From Sulfuricystis multivorans (GTDB lineage Bacteria; Pseudomonadota; Gammaproteobacteria; Burkholderiales; Rhodocyclaceae): a stretch of 64,000 nt of DNA. Position 1 is the stretch's first letter, and each line of letters begins with the position of its first letter. This document shows, piece by piece, positions 31,550 to 40,344 of the stretch. Made by a program: the position numbers and the translations under genes. The DNA lies in NCBI RefSeq assembly GCF_003966565.1, contig NZ_AP018720.1, forward strand, positions 38,624 to 102,623, given 5' to 3'. The notes beneath the pieces are model-generated. The model saw only the letters and a list, made by a program, of their open reading frames with translations, was not told the DNA's origin and searched no databases.

Positions 31550-32674
31550 ATGCTACAGACTCTCAAAAACATCAACCGAGACACTCCGGCAGAAGCCAAG
31601 CAAGGCTTTCCGGCGATGCTGGAGAAGTTCAAAGGGGAAATCGCGCGGGCGCTGCCCAAGCATATCAACCCGGATCGCATGGCTCGTATCGCCTTGACGG
31701 CATTCCGCATGACGCCGAAGCTGGGCGAATGCGATCCGCGCTCGGTCTTCGCGGCCGTCATCCAGTCCTCCCAACTCGGCCTGGAGGTCGGCTTGATGGG
31801 TGAGGCGCACTTAGTGCCTTTTGGGGATCAGTGTCAACTGATCCCGGGCTACACCGGCTTGATGAAGCTCGCTCGCCAGAGCGGTCTCGTGCAGGACATC
31901 TACGCCCACGAGGTGCGTGTGAACGACAAGTTCACGCTCAAGCTCGGCCTTGAGCGCGTTCTTGAGCACAAGCCGCTCACTGGGCCCGGCGGCTTCCCTG
32001 CTTCCGATGAGGAGCGGGGTGAGGTTGTCGGGTTTTACGCTGTTGCTGTGTTCAAGGATGGCTCCCGCACCTTCGTGGCGATGAGCCGCAAGGAGGTGGA
32101 GCGTATCCGCGACAACTCGCGCGGGTACCAGGCAGCCAAGCGGTTCAAGAAGGAGTCCGTTTGGGATTCCGACTTCGTGGCGATGGGTCTCAAGACTGTC
32201 ATCCGGCGGCTGTGCAAGTTTTTGCCAAAGTCGCCTGAGCTGGCGACGGCGCTGGCGCTCGATGCCGTAGCCGAAAACGGCAAAGCCCAGAACCTTGATG
32301 TCAAGGAGGTGGTCGAGGGTACTTACGCTCCGATCATCGACGAAGACAACGGGGAAATCATTGAAGACAAGCAAGAGGCCAGTCCTGATGCGCAAGGTGA
32401 GAAGTCACCGGAGACTCAGATCTCTGGTTTGAAAGCCACTACAGTCAAACAGGACGACACACTAACCATCGTCATTGATCCACGTAAGCAGGGCAAACAG
32501 GCTAAGCCAAACGCTAAGCTTACGGCAGCGATCGAAACGATGGAGAAGGCGACCACGAACGAAGCCCTGGACGAAATTTATATCCGTCTTGAGGCCGACT
32601 TCGAGGGAACCGACCTGGAGGCTCTGATGCGCGAATATCGTCGCATCAAGGCCGACATCGGTAGCCTGATCTAA
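31550..32674 (+). CDS. recT: RecT-family single-strand annealing protein
   Basis: 374 residues. The RecT core includes CDPRSVFAAVIQSSQLGLEV, LIPGYTGLMKLARQSGLVQD and the C-terminal FKKESVWDSDFVAMGLKTVI region. A Lys/Glu-rich C-terminal extension (from about residue 240) is added to the usual 270-residue fold. With the RecE-like nuclease it makes a two-component recombination system for repair or circularisation of transferred DNA. Confidence 0.92.
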   Translation: MLQTLKNINRDTPAEAKQGFPAMLEKFKGEIARALPKHINPDRMARIALTAFRMTPKLGECDPRSVFAAVIQSSQLGLEVGLMGEAHLVPFGDQCQLIPGYTGLMKLARQSGLVQDIYAHEVRVNDKFTLKLGLERVLEHKPLTGPGGFPASDEERGEVVGFYAVAVFKDGSRTFVAMSRKEVERIRDNSRGYQAAKRFKKESVWDSDFVAMGLKTVIRRLCKFLPKSPELATALALDAVAENGKAQNLDVKEVVEGTYAPIIDEDNGEIIEDKQEASPDAQGEKSPETQISGLKATTVKQDDTLTIVIDPRKQGKQAKPNAKLTAAIETMEKATTNEALDEIYIRLEADFEGTDLEALMREYRRIKADIGSLI

Positions 32675-32679
32675 GCAAT

Positions 32680-32837
32680 ACCCCCGCGCTTCGGCGCGGG
32701 GCTTTCCCAAACGCATCGTGAGGTGCGTTTCGGAAAGCGGAATTGTTCTCTCTGGCTATGCCAAAGAGACATGAAGGTAGCTGGCCTTCTGAAACAAACA
32801 GCATCATGGCGGCATCCGGGAAACCGGTTGCCAATGC
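32680..32837 (+). ncRNA. UAGCUGG structured element, copy 3
   Basis: Terminator-type hairpin CCCGCGC-TTCG-GCGCGGG, hairpin CTTTCC...AAACGCA/TGCGTTT...GGAAAG, then GAAGG-TAGCTGG-CCTTC (32,773-32,789), TGAAACAAACAGCATCATGG and a closing CCGGGAAACCGG hairpin. Confidence 0.75.
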
Positions 32838-32907
32838 ACAACCCCGCCGGGGACGTTCGTTCCCGGTGTGGGAAGAGGCGTCTTCGGCTCTTTCTTTGGA
32901 GGCGAAG
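32838..32907 (+). promoter_or_regulatory. Hairpin leader 6
   Basis: CAACCCC, stem CCGGGGAC-GTTC-GTTCCCGG, then a second hairpin GAAGAGGCGTCTTC and a T-rich run before TTGGAGG. Confidence 0.5.
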
Positions 32908-33570
32908 ATGTTTTTTGAACAAAAGGTCGATATGCGCTCCAAACGGGCCATGGTCGATTTCCTGGCGAGTCACTTCCGTTACCACACGATGAACTCGTGG
33001 AACAAAGGAACCAGCTACGCCAACTGCATCAAGGTGCATCGGCTCGGACTGTCGCGCGATCAGAATTCTCGTGTTTGGGACATCCTGGACACGGATTACT
33101 GGGACGAGATCCGATATCCGATCGACAATTTCACCGAGGAAACCGGTGGGAACTACACGATCGGCACCAATGGGCGTTCCGGCGGCTATCTGGTTCTCTA
33201 TCGCGGGGAGTATTACGACCCGGGATACAAGAGCCGGTGCCGCTCCTGCGGCCAGATGAACTACCAACCCGTCACCGGCGAAGTAGGTCAGTGCGGCCGT
33301 TGCGGCAAGATGGAGCGCGTCAACTTGGCGCATCCGCTTCGTTTGCATCGTAGCCGTGCAAGCGGGATCGACGACGATCTCACCAGGGACGATCTGATGG
33401 ATCTCTCTGTTTCCGATCTACGCGACAAGGTCGATCTGGTCTGCCGGTTCGACCGTGCATGCGATGAGATCAGGGAGTCCTTCATTGATCTCATCGACAA
33501 CTGCAAGGTTGTCGAGGAGACAGTGATGGTACCCACGACCGTCCGTCGCATCGCCTGCGCTTCTGCGTAG
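32908..33570 (+). CDS. Zinc-ribbon protein of the leading region
   Basis: 220 residues. CRSCGQM and CGRCGKM sit 15 residues apart in the middle, a four-cysteine zinc ribbon. The N-terminal part (MVDFLASHFRYHTMNSWNKG) and helical C-terminus match no family I recognise. Zinc ribbons of this kind often bind nucleic acid. It sits between recT and ssb, each with its own leader. Confidence 0.65.
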   Translation: MFFEQKVDMRSKRAMVDFLASHFRYHTMNSWNKGTSYANCIKVHRLGLSRDQNSRVWDILDTDYWDEIRYPIDNFTEETGGNYTIGTNGRSGGYLVLYRGEYYDPGYKSRCRSCGQMNYQPVTGEVGQCGRCGKMERVNLAHPLRLHRSRASGIDDDLTRDDLMDLSVSDLRDKVDLVCRFDRACDEIRESFIDLIDNCKVVEETVMVPTTVRRIACASA

Positions 33571-33577
33571 GCTATTC

Positions 33578-33654
33578 TCAACCCCGGCGGGAAACGCCAT
33601 GTCTCCCGCCAGGGGGCATGGTGTGACCGCCTTTGTGAAAAAAGGAGAATCACC
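33578..33654 (+). promoter_or_regulatory. Hairpin leader 7, upstream of ssb
   Basis: CAACCCC, stem GGCGGGA-AACGCCATGTC-TCCCGCC, then GGGGGCATGGTGTGACCGCC. AAAGGAG precedes the ssb start. Confidence 0.6.
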
Positions 33655-34062
33655 ATGCTAAACAAAGCCATGATCATTGGTTTTCTGGGCGCAGACCCAG
33701 AAGTTCGGTACACCGCCGACGGCCATGCCATCACCACCATCAGTGTGGCCACCACCGATGTGTGGAATGACAACGGGATCAAGCAGGAACGCACCGAGTG
33801 GCACCGTGTGGTGCTCTTCGGGAAGCTTGCCGAGATCGCCGGCCAGTATCTCAAGAAAGGATCGCAGGTCTATGTCGAAGGCCGTCTGCGCACCCGCAAA
33901 TGGCAGGACAAGGATGGCGAGACACGCTACTACACAGAGATCATCGCCGAGAGCATGAAAATGCTCCCGAGTGGTGGCGGCAAGGCCAAGGAAGCGCCGG
34001 ATGCGTCCAAGCAGACGCAGAAGGGGCAATCCAAGCCGAGCTATGACGATGGGCCGTTCTGA
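33655..34062 (+). CDS. ssb: Single-stranded DNA-binding protein
   Basis: 135 residues with the full OB fold: [60 protein letters not shown]. The acidic tip ends SYDDGPF, matching the DDxPF tail that recruits SSB partners. Element-encoded SSBs protect the incoming strand in the recipient. Its stop overlaps the next start (TGATG). Confidence 0.95.
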   Translation: MLNKAMIIGFLGADPEVRYTADGHAITTISVATTDVWNDNGIKQERTEWHRVVLFGKLAEIAGQYLKKGSQVYVEGRLRTRKWQDKDGETRYYTEIIAESMKMLPSGGGKAKEAPDASKQTQKGQSKPSYDDGPF

Positions 34063-34307
34063 TGGGGCGTGCAATGGAAATCATTACCGTCACCCTGCCG
34101 GCCCAGTGGGCGCCGGCGCTCATCAACGGCGATTGGAGCGGCCTGGAGTACTACTACCCGGACGAAGCTGCCAAGGCGAAAGCCTGGCAGATGGAATCCG
34201 GGTTGTCCGTGCTCTCGTGCGGTGAAGAGCCGTTCGTACATAGATTCGAGGGTCTGCTGACGGAGTGCTTGGAATACCAATGCACACCGGTTGGGAGGAA
34301 GCCATGA
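34062..34307 (+). CDS. 81-residue protein coupled to ssb
   Basis: It begins [20 protein letters not shown]. It is a small acidic alpha/beta protein with two cysteines. Overlaps at both ends (TGATG with ssb, ATGA with the next gene) tie it to a three-gene unit. No family recognised. Confidence 0.6.
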   Translation: MGRAMEIITVTLPAQWAPALINGDWSGLEYYYPDEAAKAKAWQMESGLSVLSCGEEPFVHRFEGLLTECLEYQCTPVGRKP

Positions 34308-34558
34308 GCGATTGCTTTCCTCCGAGCCCAGCAGACTTCGAGGCGGCACTCAAGCGTGTCGAAGCTGGCCTTGCGACGATAGAGGACGCTACCCTCATCA
34401 GGCAGTACGTGGCCGACATGGAGGAAGGCATGAACTACCTCTGTGATCGGCTTCGCGAGACCCGCGAAATGCTGTTGCATGAGATTGAATCCAGCAATCG
34501 CTTGCAGCGGGCGCTGGATGAAGCGCTCAACTCTGGTTCAGGGGCTTACATCCCCTGA
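34304..34558 (+). CDS. 84-residue helical protein
   Basis: An acidic, mostly helical protein (PADFEAALKRVEAGLATIED, then YVADMEEGMNYLCDRLRETR) that could form a coiled coil. It is the third gene of the ssb unit. Function unknown. Confidence 0.6.
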   Translation: MSDCFPPSPADFEAALKRVEAGLATIEDATLIRQYVADMEEGMNYLCDRLRETREMLLHEIESSNRLQRALDEALNSGSGAYIP

Positions 34559-34565
34559 ACCAGAC

Positions 34566-34710
34566 CAACCCCGGCCGGGGAGATTCTCCCCGGTTTGGGG
34601 AAGCTCTTCGGCTGGTTTTCTTCAATACCCCAGACCGGGGCATCTCCAAGTGCCTCCTTCTGGGGGTTCTTCGGGATGCCCCGACTGGGGGCTTTTCAGA
34701 GGAGAACCTT
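34566..34710 (+). promoter_or_regulatory. Hairpin leader 8, extended, upstream of the primase gene
   Basis: CAACCCC, stem GGCCGGGGAGA-TTC-TCCCCGG, then GAAGCTCTTCGGCTGG. A second CCCCAGACCGGGGC and CCCCGACTGGGGGC-TTTT hairpin follow before AGAGGAG. It is about twice as long as most leaders. Confidence 0.5.
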
Positions 34711-35787
34711 ATGAAAGCCGAAGAAGTAAGATCGTTGGCTCAAGGCCAGTGGGGAGAAATCCTCGCAAGCCTTGCGCCGCAGTTGGTTCCAGCGCTGGAA
34801 CGCAAAGGACGCCACGTGCCTTGTCCGGTACACGGTGGCCGAGATGGCTACCGTGTATTCAAGGATGTGGACGCGACCGGCGGCTCCGTCTGCAATACCT
34901 GCGGGGTGTTTGCAGACGGCTTCGCCACGCTCATGTGGGCGAACGGTTGGGATTTCTCGACTGCGCTCAAGGCTGTGGCCGACTGCTTGCGTGTGGGAGT
35001 TCGCACGGCGAGACCCGCGCGTAAAGCGGCGAAGCCAGAGCCACAGAGGGGCGAGGACGACGATAAACTTCGTCAATCGCTCAATAGGGTCTGGAACGAG
35101 TCGGTCCCGATCTCAGATCGGGATGCCGAGCCCGCCAGGCTTTATTTGGCGCGGCGTGGCATCTCGATCCGTCCGCCAGACGCACTTCGATTCCATCCTT
35201 CATTGTCGTACTACGACGGCGACAAGAGGATCGGCGAATACCCGGCAATCATCGCAATGGTGACCGGCGCGCATGGGAATCCGGTGACGATTCACCGGAC
35301 TTACCTCACGCCAGACGGGAAGAAAGCCCCTGTCGAGTCACCCAAGAAGCTGATGAGCTACCCGAAGGATCGAAAGATCATTGGTGGAGCGATTCGGCTG
35401 GTTGACCCGGGCACCGTGCTCGCTGTCGCCGAAGGGTTGGAAACGGCCCTGGCGGTCATGGAGGGAACGGGACTTCCAGTGTGGTGTGCGGTCAACGCAC
35501 TCCTGCTGGAGAACTTTACTCCCCCGGCCGGGGTGAACCGGGTCATCGTTTTCGCTGACAAGGATCGACCGACCGAACAACACCCGAAGGGACATGGGCA
35601 AGAAGCCGCAAAGCAGCTCGTCCAGCGTCTCTGGGAGATGGGGATCAAGGCATCGGCCATCGTTCCCGCAGGGGAGATTCCGCCAGGCCAGAAGTCTCTG
35701 GACTGGTTGGACATCCTGGTTCGGGATGGAAGGGCCGGATTCCCGAACCTGATGTCGGTCGAGCGGGCCGCACGCCGGGTCGCATGA
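34711..35787 (+). CDS. Plasmid/phage-type DNA primase with zinc-binding and Toprim domains
   Basis: 358 residues. An N-terminal zinc-binding primase region (HVPCPVHGGRDGYRVF...SVCNTCGVF, four-ligand site) is followed by a Toprim-like domain (TVLAVAEGLETALAVMEGTG, then NRVIVFADKDRP), with the Glu and D-x-D metal ligands. No helicase domain follows, so it is a stand-alone primase of the type often carried by conjugative elements to start complementary-strand synthesis. Confidence 0.85.
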   Translation: MKAEEVRSLAQGQWGEILASLAPQLVPALERKGRHVPCPVHGGRDGYRVFKDVDATGGSVCNTCGVFADGFATLMWANGWDFSTALKAVADCLRVGVRTARPARKAAKPEPQRGEDDDKLRQSLNRVWNESVPISDRDAEPARLYLARRGISIRPPDALRFHPSLSYYDGDKRIGEYPAIIAMVTGAHGNPVTIHRTYLTPDGKKAPVESPKKLMSYPKDRKIIGGAIRLVDPGTVLAVAEGLETALAVMEGTGLPVWCAVNALLLENFTPPAGVNRVIVFADKDRPTEQHPKGHGQEAAKQLVQRLWEMGIKASAIVPAGEIPPGQKSLDWLDILVRDGRAGFPNLMSVERAARRVA

Positions 35788-35799
35788 AGGAGGTGAGCT

Positions 35800-36066
35800 A
35801 TGTACGGGATCATCGACTTCACTCGGATCGACACCGAAAAAGGAGCGCCTTCGGCGTTTGCGCCGCCAATGGGCTTTGATGGAAACTACCGCGAGATCAT
35901 GCGCTACCGCTGGCAGCATGATCCAGGCGTTAGGCAGCATGTGGCGGTAGTTGGCCGCCTCCTCGCCAGAGGAGAGCGGGTGCACTTCCGTGGGCCCTTC
36001 GCTGATGAGGCAAGGCGAATCGCAGAGGCCGTATGGAAAGGAGGTCGCCATGATCACATGGCCTGA
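35800..36066 (+). CDS. 88-residue protein downstream of the primase
   Basis: A small Arg-rich protein (NYREIMRYRWQHDPGVRQHV, LLARGERVHFRGPFADEARR). AAGGAGG precedes the ATG. It overlaps the next gene by 17 bases. No family recognised. Confidence 0.55.
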   Translation: MYGIIDFTRIDTEKGAPSAFAPPMGFDGNYREIMRYRWQHDPGVRQHVAVVGRLLARGERVHFRGPFADEARRIAEAVWKGGRHDHMA

Positions 36067-36217
36067 TCTCAAGTTTCCGCCGATCAATCTCTGGACTGCG
36101 CCGCGATTGGCGGTTCAGCCAGAGAGCATCAAAAAAGCGCCAACACCCAAGCCGGCAACATGCCGGACAAGGGTGAGTCCTTTGGGCACCATCAGGAAAC
36201 TGATGGAGGCGCGTTAG
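36050..36217 (+). CDS. 55-residue proline-rich protein
   Basis: It begins MITWPDLKFPPINLWTAPRL. It has high proline and basic content, is probably unstructured, and has AAAGGAGG before its ATG. Its stop is followed directly by structured element copy 4. Confidence 0.5.
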   Translation: MITWPDLKFPPINLWTAPRLAVQPESIKKAPTPKPATCRTRVSPLGTIRKLMEAR

Positions 36218-36383
36218 CACCCCCCCGCCGAAAGGCGGGGTTTTTCCCAGCACATCGGACGGTGTGCTGAGAAAAGCCAAGTTTCTTCCTGTCGTGATAT
36301 TCCGATGGGCGGATGGTCCTAGCTGGGGACTTGAAACAAACAGCCTTTAACTGCCCTGGCCGTGAAGCCGGCAGGGCTTTTCT
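36217..36383 (+). ncRNA. UAGCUGG structured element, copy 4
   Basis: Terminator-type hairpin CCCCGCC-GAAA-GGCGGGG with TTTTT, hairpin CAGCACA...TGTGCTG, then GTCC-TAGCTGG-GGAC (36,316-36,330), TTGAAACAAACAGCC and a closing GCCCTGGCC...GCCGGCAGGGC hairpin. Confidence 0.7.
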
Positions 36384-36465
36384 AACCCCTGTGGGGATGC
36401 GATCCCCACGGGGGATACTGCGTCTCCACGGCCGATGCCGGACGGTATCCGGTTTGGAGATGACA
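36384..36465 (+). promoter_or_regulatory. Hairpin leader 9
   Basis: AACCCCT, stem GTGGGGAT-GCG-ATCCCCAC, GGGGGATACTGCGTCTCC, and TTGGAGA before the ATG at 36,466. Confidence 0.55.
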
Positions 36466-36819
36466 ATGGAATTGAAGGGCGGTGAAGTTGTGCTAGCTCC
36501 GTTTCGGTATGCCGAGACGGAGGACAAAAAACTCAGGCCTGCATTGGTCTGGGAAGTGACACCAGTGGCTGTTTTGCTGGTTTACATTTCAAGCCAGCAC
36601 GTATGCCACGATGGTGGATATCAAACTGAAGTTGGCCTCGACCATCACGAGGCGAAAGCGATCGGCTTGATTAAGTCAAGCCGCATCGACTTCGGGAAGA
36701 CGGATGTCTGTCTTCCCGGAGACGTAAGGAAGCTTTTGGGGCACATCCAAAAGCTTCCCAGAAGAAAACTCTGGGAGTGCAAGGAGGCGGCCAAAAAGGC
36801 CGGGCTGCTCCGGTTCTAG
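36466..36819 (+). CDS. PemK/MazF-like protein
   Basis: 117 residues with a MazF-like N-terminal half: MELKGGEVVLAPFRYAETED, LRPALVWEV, VAVLLVYISSQ. The motif spacing is loose, so the fold is likely but activity is uncertain. The stop overlaps the stop of a convergent gene. There is no antitoxin in the usual upstream position; the convergent helical protein is the nearest candidate partner. Confidence 0.65.
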   Translation: MELKGGEVVLAPFRYAETEDKKLRPALVWEVTPVAVLLVYISSQHVCHDGGYQTEVGLDHHEAKAIGLIKSSRIDFGKTDVCLPGDVRKLLGHIQKLPRRKLWECKEAAKKAGLLRF

Positions 36820-37289
36820 TCCGGCGAGTGCTTGGCTATTGCCACCTGAGTTTCCCATTCCTCGGGCGACAGTTTTTCGTTGTCCCTGAGAAACTTCGCC
36901 TTTAGGCGACGCTTTTCGGCTGGATCGGTGGTATCCCTAACCTGACGTTGCTGCTCTTCCGTGAGGAAAAGAAACGTCAGGCCTCCGTCCAGCCCGTCGT
37001 CGTCCTCGTGCGGCAGCGGAACGCCCTTGGCGATCCGTTCTCGCACGCGCTCGATGAAGGCCGGATCGTGGTTGAGGTAGGTGACACCGCCGACCTTGAC
37101 GCCGTGGCGCTTGAATTCGAGCTCTTCGCGCATGTCTTCGTGCTCGGCCAGGTATTCCCATGCCTGGTTGATCGCGAAGGCAACCGCCTTGTTCTGACTG
37201 ACGCCGAGAAACTCGGCGATGTCTTTCAGACGTTGGTGGGTGGTCTCGAACTTCGAGACCTGATCGGAGAAGCGGACGACGAGAGACAT
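36816..37289 (-). CDS. Possible DNA-binding protein, convergent with the PemK-like gene
   Basis: 157 residues; MSLVVRFSDQVSKFETTHQR then KDIAEFLGVSQNKAVAFAIN looks like a ribbon-helix-helix or short helix-turn-helix region, and the rest is charged and helical. The start at 37,289 follows AAGGAGG. A perfect palindrome 18 bases upstream could be its operator. It may serve as antitoxin to the PemK-like protein. Confidence 0.6.
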   Translation of the reverse strand: MSLVVRFSDQVSKFETTHQRLKDIAEFLGVSQNKAVAFAINQAWEYLAEHEDMREELEFKRHGVKVGGVTYLNHDPAFIERVRERIAKGVPLPHEDDDGLDGGLTFLFLTEEQQRQVRDTTDPAEKRRLKAKFLRDNEKLSPEEWETQVAIAKHSPD

Positions 37290-37306
37290 GCTGAACCCTC
37301 CTTGAT

Positions 37307-37327
37307 GTAGTATCACCATGATACTAC
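37307..37327. promoter_or_regulatory. Perfect palindrome, probable operator
   Basis: GTAGTATCA-CCA-TGATACTAC, two 9-base arms with a 3-base centre, between the reverse-strand gene and the nrdJ leader. It could control transcription in both directions. Confidence 0.6.
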
Positions 37328-37340
37328 AAAACAAGGAAAA

Positions 37341-37497
37341 GTCAACCCCAGCCGGGGAGAGACACCCCGGTCGGGGCTCTCCTTTGCGCTGGGGGTTCGT
37401 TCAACGCCCCTCGACAGGGCCTTCCATAGCGCCTGGTCGCGGGCGTTACGGCAGGCCCTGTCATGGGTATCTGTCAACCAACGCGAAGGAGAATGCT
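37341..37497 (+). promoter_or_regulatory. Hairpin leader 10, extended, upstream of nrdJ
   Basis: CAACCCC, stem GCCGGGG-AGAGACA-CCCCGGTC, GGGGCTCTCCTTTGCGC, then a long second hairpin region with GACAGGGCC...GGCCCTGTC pairing around 37,412-37,462. No cobalamin box is present, although the gene needs B12. Confidence 0.55.
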
Positions 37498-40344
37498 ATG
37501 AAAATGGAAACGTTCAGCAGCGCGGGCTTCGCGCTGCAACCGGTCTCCTATGAGACCCTCATGCAGAAGTATGGGCGCGGCGAGGCATCGCCAGAACAAA
37601 TCCTGGACCGCGTGGCGAGAGGGCTTGCCCGCAATGAAGCGGACCAGGAGAAGTGGGCGGCAGTCTTTCGGGATGCGCTGCAGTACTGCATCCTGGGCGG
37701 CCGGATCAATGCCAGCGCCGGAGTGGACCACGTGCAGACCACGTGGATCAACTGCTTCGTCCAACCACTTGCAGACTCGGTTTACGAGCCGGTCGATGGC
37801 GTGCCGGGCATTATGGAGGCGGCGCGGCAGGCGGCGCAGACGATGCGACTGGGTGGCGGAGTCGGCTACGACTTCAGCCCCATCCGGCCCAAAGGGGCAT
37901 GGATCAAAAAAACCAAGTCCCTTGCCTCCGGCCCGATCAGCTACATGGAGATTTTCAACTCCATGTGCTCGACGGTGATCTCGGCCGGGGCGCGGCGTGG
38001 CGCCCAGATGGGCATCCTGCGCTGCGATCACCCGGACATCGAGGAGTTCATCGTCGCTAAGCGCGTCGATGATCCGAACATGCCTTGGGATCGTCGCCCG
38101 TTCCGTAACTTCAACCTCTCGGTTGGGGTGACGGATGCGCTGATGCGCGCCGTAGAGGCCGATGGCGAGTTCGAGCTTGTCCATATAGCCGAGCCGGGGC
38201 CAGACATCAAGGCGCAAGGCGCGTATCAGCGCGAAGACGGGAAGTGGGTGTACCGCAAGGTGCGCGCCCGAGACCTGTACGACAAGATCATCAGGGCTAC
38301 ATACGACCGCGCGGAGCCTGGGGTGGTGTTCCTGGATCGCATCAACCAGGAAAACAACCTTCGCTACGCTGAAACCATTGCAGCCACCAATCCGTGTGGG
38401 GAGCAGCCTCTGCCTCCCTATGGTTGCTGCGATCTGGGGCACGTGAATCTGACCAAGCTCGTGCGTGAGCCTTTCACGTCGAAGGCCTGGTTAGATTTCG
38501 ACAAGCTCGAAGAAGTGGTTCCGGTACTTGTCCGCATGCTGGACAACGTGCTCGATCTCACGCCTTGGCCGCTGCCGGAGCAGCAACGCGAGGCGCAAGC
38601 CAAGCGTCGCATCGGCGTCGGCGTCACCGGTCTCGGTGACGCGCTCATCATGCTGGGCTTGAAATACAGTTCTGCGCATGGGCGCGAGTTCGCTAGGCAA
38701 GTCATGGAGCGCATCCGTGATGCAGCTTACGACGCTTCCATTGCGCTGGCGCAAGAACGTGGCCCATTCCCTCTGTTCGACGCCGATAAGTACCTGGAGG
38801 ACGGCACTTTTGCGAGCCGTTTGCCTGATAGCATCAAAGACGCGATCAGGAAGCACGGCATCCGCAACAGCCACCTTCTGAGCCTAGCCCCAACCGGCAC
38901 GGGGTCGCTGACCTTCGGCAATAACTGCTCAAGCGGTTGCGAGCCTGTCTTCGACTTCGTGCAAAAGCGCCGCATCCGTCAAGCAGACGGATCGTGGCGT
39001 GCAGTGGAATTGGTGGACTATGCCTACCTCGTCTATCGCGAGATGGGCGGGGATACGGACAATCTGCCGGACTACTTCGAATCGGTGGCAACCCTCAAGG
39101 TAGCCGACCACGTGGAGATGCTGAAGGCCCTTGCGCCTTACGTCGATGCTGCCATCAGCAAGACAGTAAATGTCCCCGCTGACTACAGCTTCGAAGACTT
39201 CAAAGGCATCTACATGGAAGCGTGGCGGGCTGGCCTGAAAGGGATCACCACCTATCGGCCAAACGATGAGATCGGCGCCGTGCTGATTTCGTCGTCGGAT
39301 GCCAAAAAACAAGCGGAAGACCTGGACGAGTCTGATCCTGATAGGCGTCTCAAGCTTATGAGCGTGCCGGAAACGGTGCTCAAGAGCATGCGCTGGCTGG
39401 ATAGACCGCACATGGCGGATGGCAACCCGTCCCACACCTACATGGTCGAGTCGCCGGAAGGTGATTTCGCCGTGCAGATCGGGCACTTCGTCAATGGCGA
39501 CGTGCACCCGTTCGAGGTATGGGTCAATGGTTCCGAATGCCCGCGCGGGCTTGGGGCCATTGCGAAGACGCTTTCGGCGGACATGCGGTCTTACGATCGC
39601 GGCTGGCTGAAGCTCAAGCTCGAAGCCTTGCAGAAATGCAAGGGCGAGCCCTTCGAAATGCCCATGCCACCGGATGGGGCGACAAAAATCATGCCTGGCG
39701 CGGTTGCCGCGCTGACGTGGTTGGTGGCCTACCACTGTGCCAAGATTGGCTGGTTCGACAAGGATGGAGACAACACTCTCACGTCGGCCATGATGTTCCG
39801 CAAGGAACCAAAAACGGGCACGGGTGGCACGCTGTCCTGGACGGTGGATGTCAAGAACCCGGCAACGGGGGATGACTTCGTGCTGTTCGTCAAGGAACTG
39901 GAGATGCCTGATGGCACCCGCCGGCCGTACTCGGTCTGGCTTGCCGGAGAGTATCCCAAGACCTTCGACGGACTGTGCAAGCTGCTGTCCATCGACATGC
40001 GCATCGTCGATCCGGCGTGGATCGGGATGAAGCTGCGGAAACTGCTGACCTACAAGGAACCCCAAGGGGATTTCCTCGCCAAGGTTCCGGGCAGCGAGAA
40101 GCAGCAGAGCTTCCCGTCCACGGTCGCGTACATCGCGCGACTGCTGCTGCATCGGTATGCGCAACTCGGTATCCTCGACGAGGAAGGTCGGGTGAGCGGA
40201 AGCGTGGAACCGGCATTCGCCAGCGAAGCGCCGAAGCGCGGTGCGGCAGGCCGCGAGTGCCCTGAGTGCGGCGTCAAAGCCGTGATCAAGTACAACGGCT
40301 GTGACAAATGCACGAACTGTGGGTATACTGGCTCGTGCGGGTAA
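37498..40344 (+). CDS. nrdJ: NrdJ, adenosylcobalamin-dependent class II ribonucleotide reductase
   Basis: 948 residues. The class II core has TTWINCFVQPL, TMRLGGGVGYDFSPIRPKGA, the catalytic NPCGEQPLPPYGCCDLGHVN loop and LAPTGTGSLTFGNNCSSGCE. Two TSCPD-like repeats follow (FEVWVNGSECPRGLGAIAKT and YSVWLAGEYPKTFDGLCKLL), then a zinc/redox tail CPECG...CDKCTNCGYTGSCG. It makes dNTPs with or without oxygen if B12 is available. Carriage among leading-region genes suggests supply of nucleotides for strand synthesis after transfer. The ATG at 37,498 has a GAAGGAG site. Confidence 0.93.
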   Translation: MKMETFSSAGFALQPVSYETLMQKYGRGEASPEQILDRVARGLARNEADQEKWAAVFRDALQYCILGGRINASAGVDHVQTTWINCFVQPLADSVYEPVDGVPGIMEAARQAAQTMRLGGGVGYDFSPIRPKGAWIKKTKSLASGPISYMEIFNSMCSTVISAGARRGAQMGILRCDHPDIEEFIVAKRVDDPNMPWDRRPFRNFNLSVGVTDALMRAVEADGEFELVHIAEPGPDIKAQGAYQREDGKWVYRKVRARDLYDKIIRATYDRAEPGVVFLDRINQENNLRYAETIAATNPCGEQPLPPYGCCDLGHVNLTKLVREPFTSKAWLDFDKLEEVVPVLVRMLDNVLDLTPWPLPEQQREAQAKRRIGVGVTGLGDALIMLGLKYSSAHGREFARQVMERIRDAAYDASIALAQERGPFPLFDADKYLEDGTFASRLPDSIKDAIRKHGIRNSHLLSLAPTGTGSLTFGNNCSSGCEPVFDFVQKRRIRQADGSWRAVELVDYAYLVYREMGGDTDNLPDYFESVATLKVADHVEMLKALAPYVDAAISKTVNVPADYSFEDFKGIYMEAWRAGLKGITTYRPNDEIGAVLISSSDAKKQAEDLDESDPDRRLKLMSVPETVLKSMRWLDRPHMADGNPSHTYMVESPEGDFAVQIGHFVNGDVHPFEVWVNGSECPRGLGAIAKTLSADMRSYDRGWLKLKLEALQKCKGEPFEMPMPPDGATKIMPGAVAALTWLVAYHCAKIGWFDKDGDNTLTSAMMFRKEPKTGTGGTLSWTVDVKNPATGDDFVLFVKELEMPDGTRRPYSVWLAGEYPKTFDGLCKLLSIDMRIVDPAWIGMKLRKLLTYKEPQGDFLAKVPGSEKQQSFPSTVAYIARLLLHRYAQLGILDEEGRVSGSVEPAFASEAPKRGAAGRECPECGVKAVIKYNGCDKCTNCGYTGSCG

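Noticed and set aside
37330..37497. Cobalamin riboswitch before nrdJ
   Set aside because: The region lacks the B12 box and core motifs that are clear at 54,990-55,172; it holds a hairpin leader instead.
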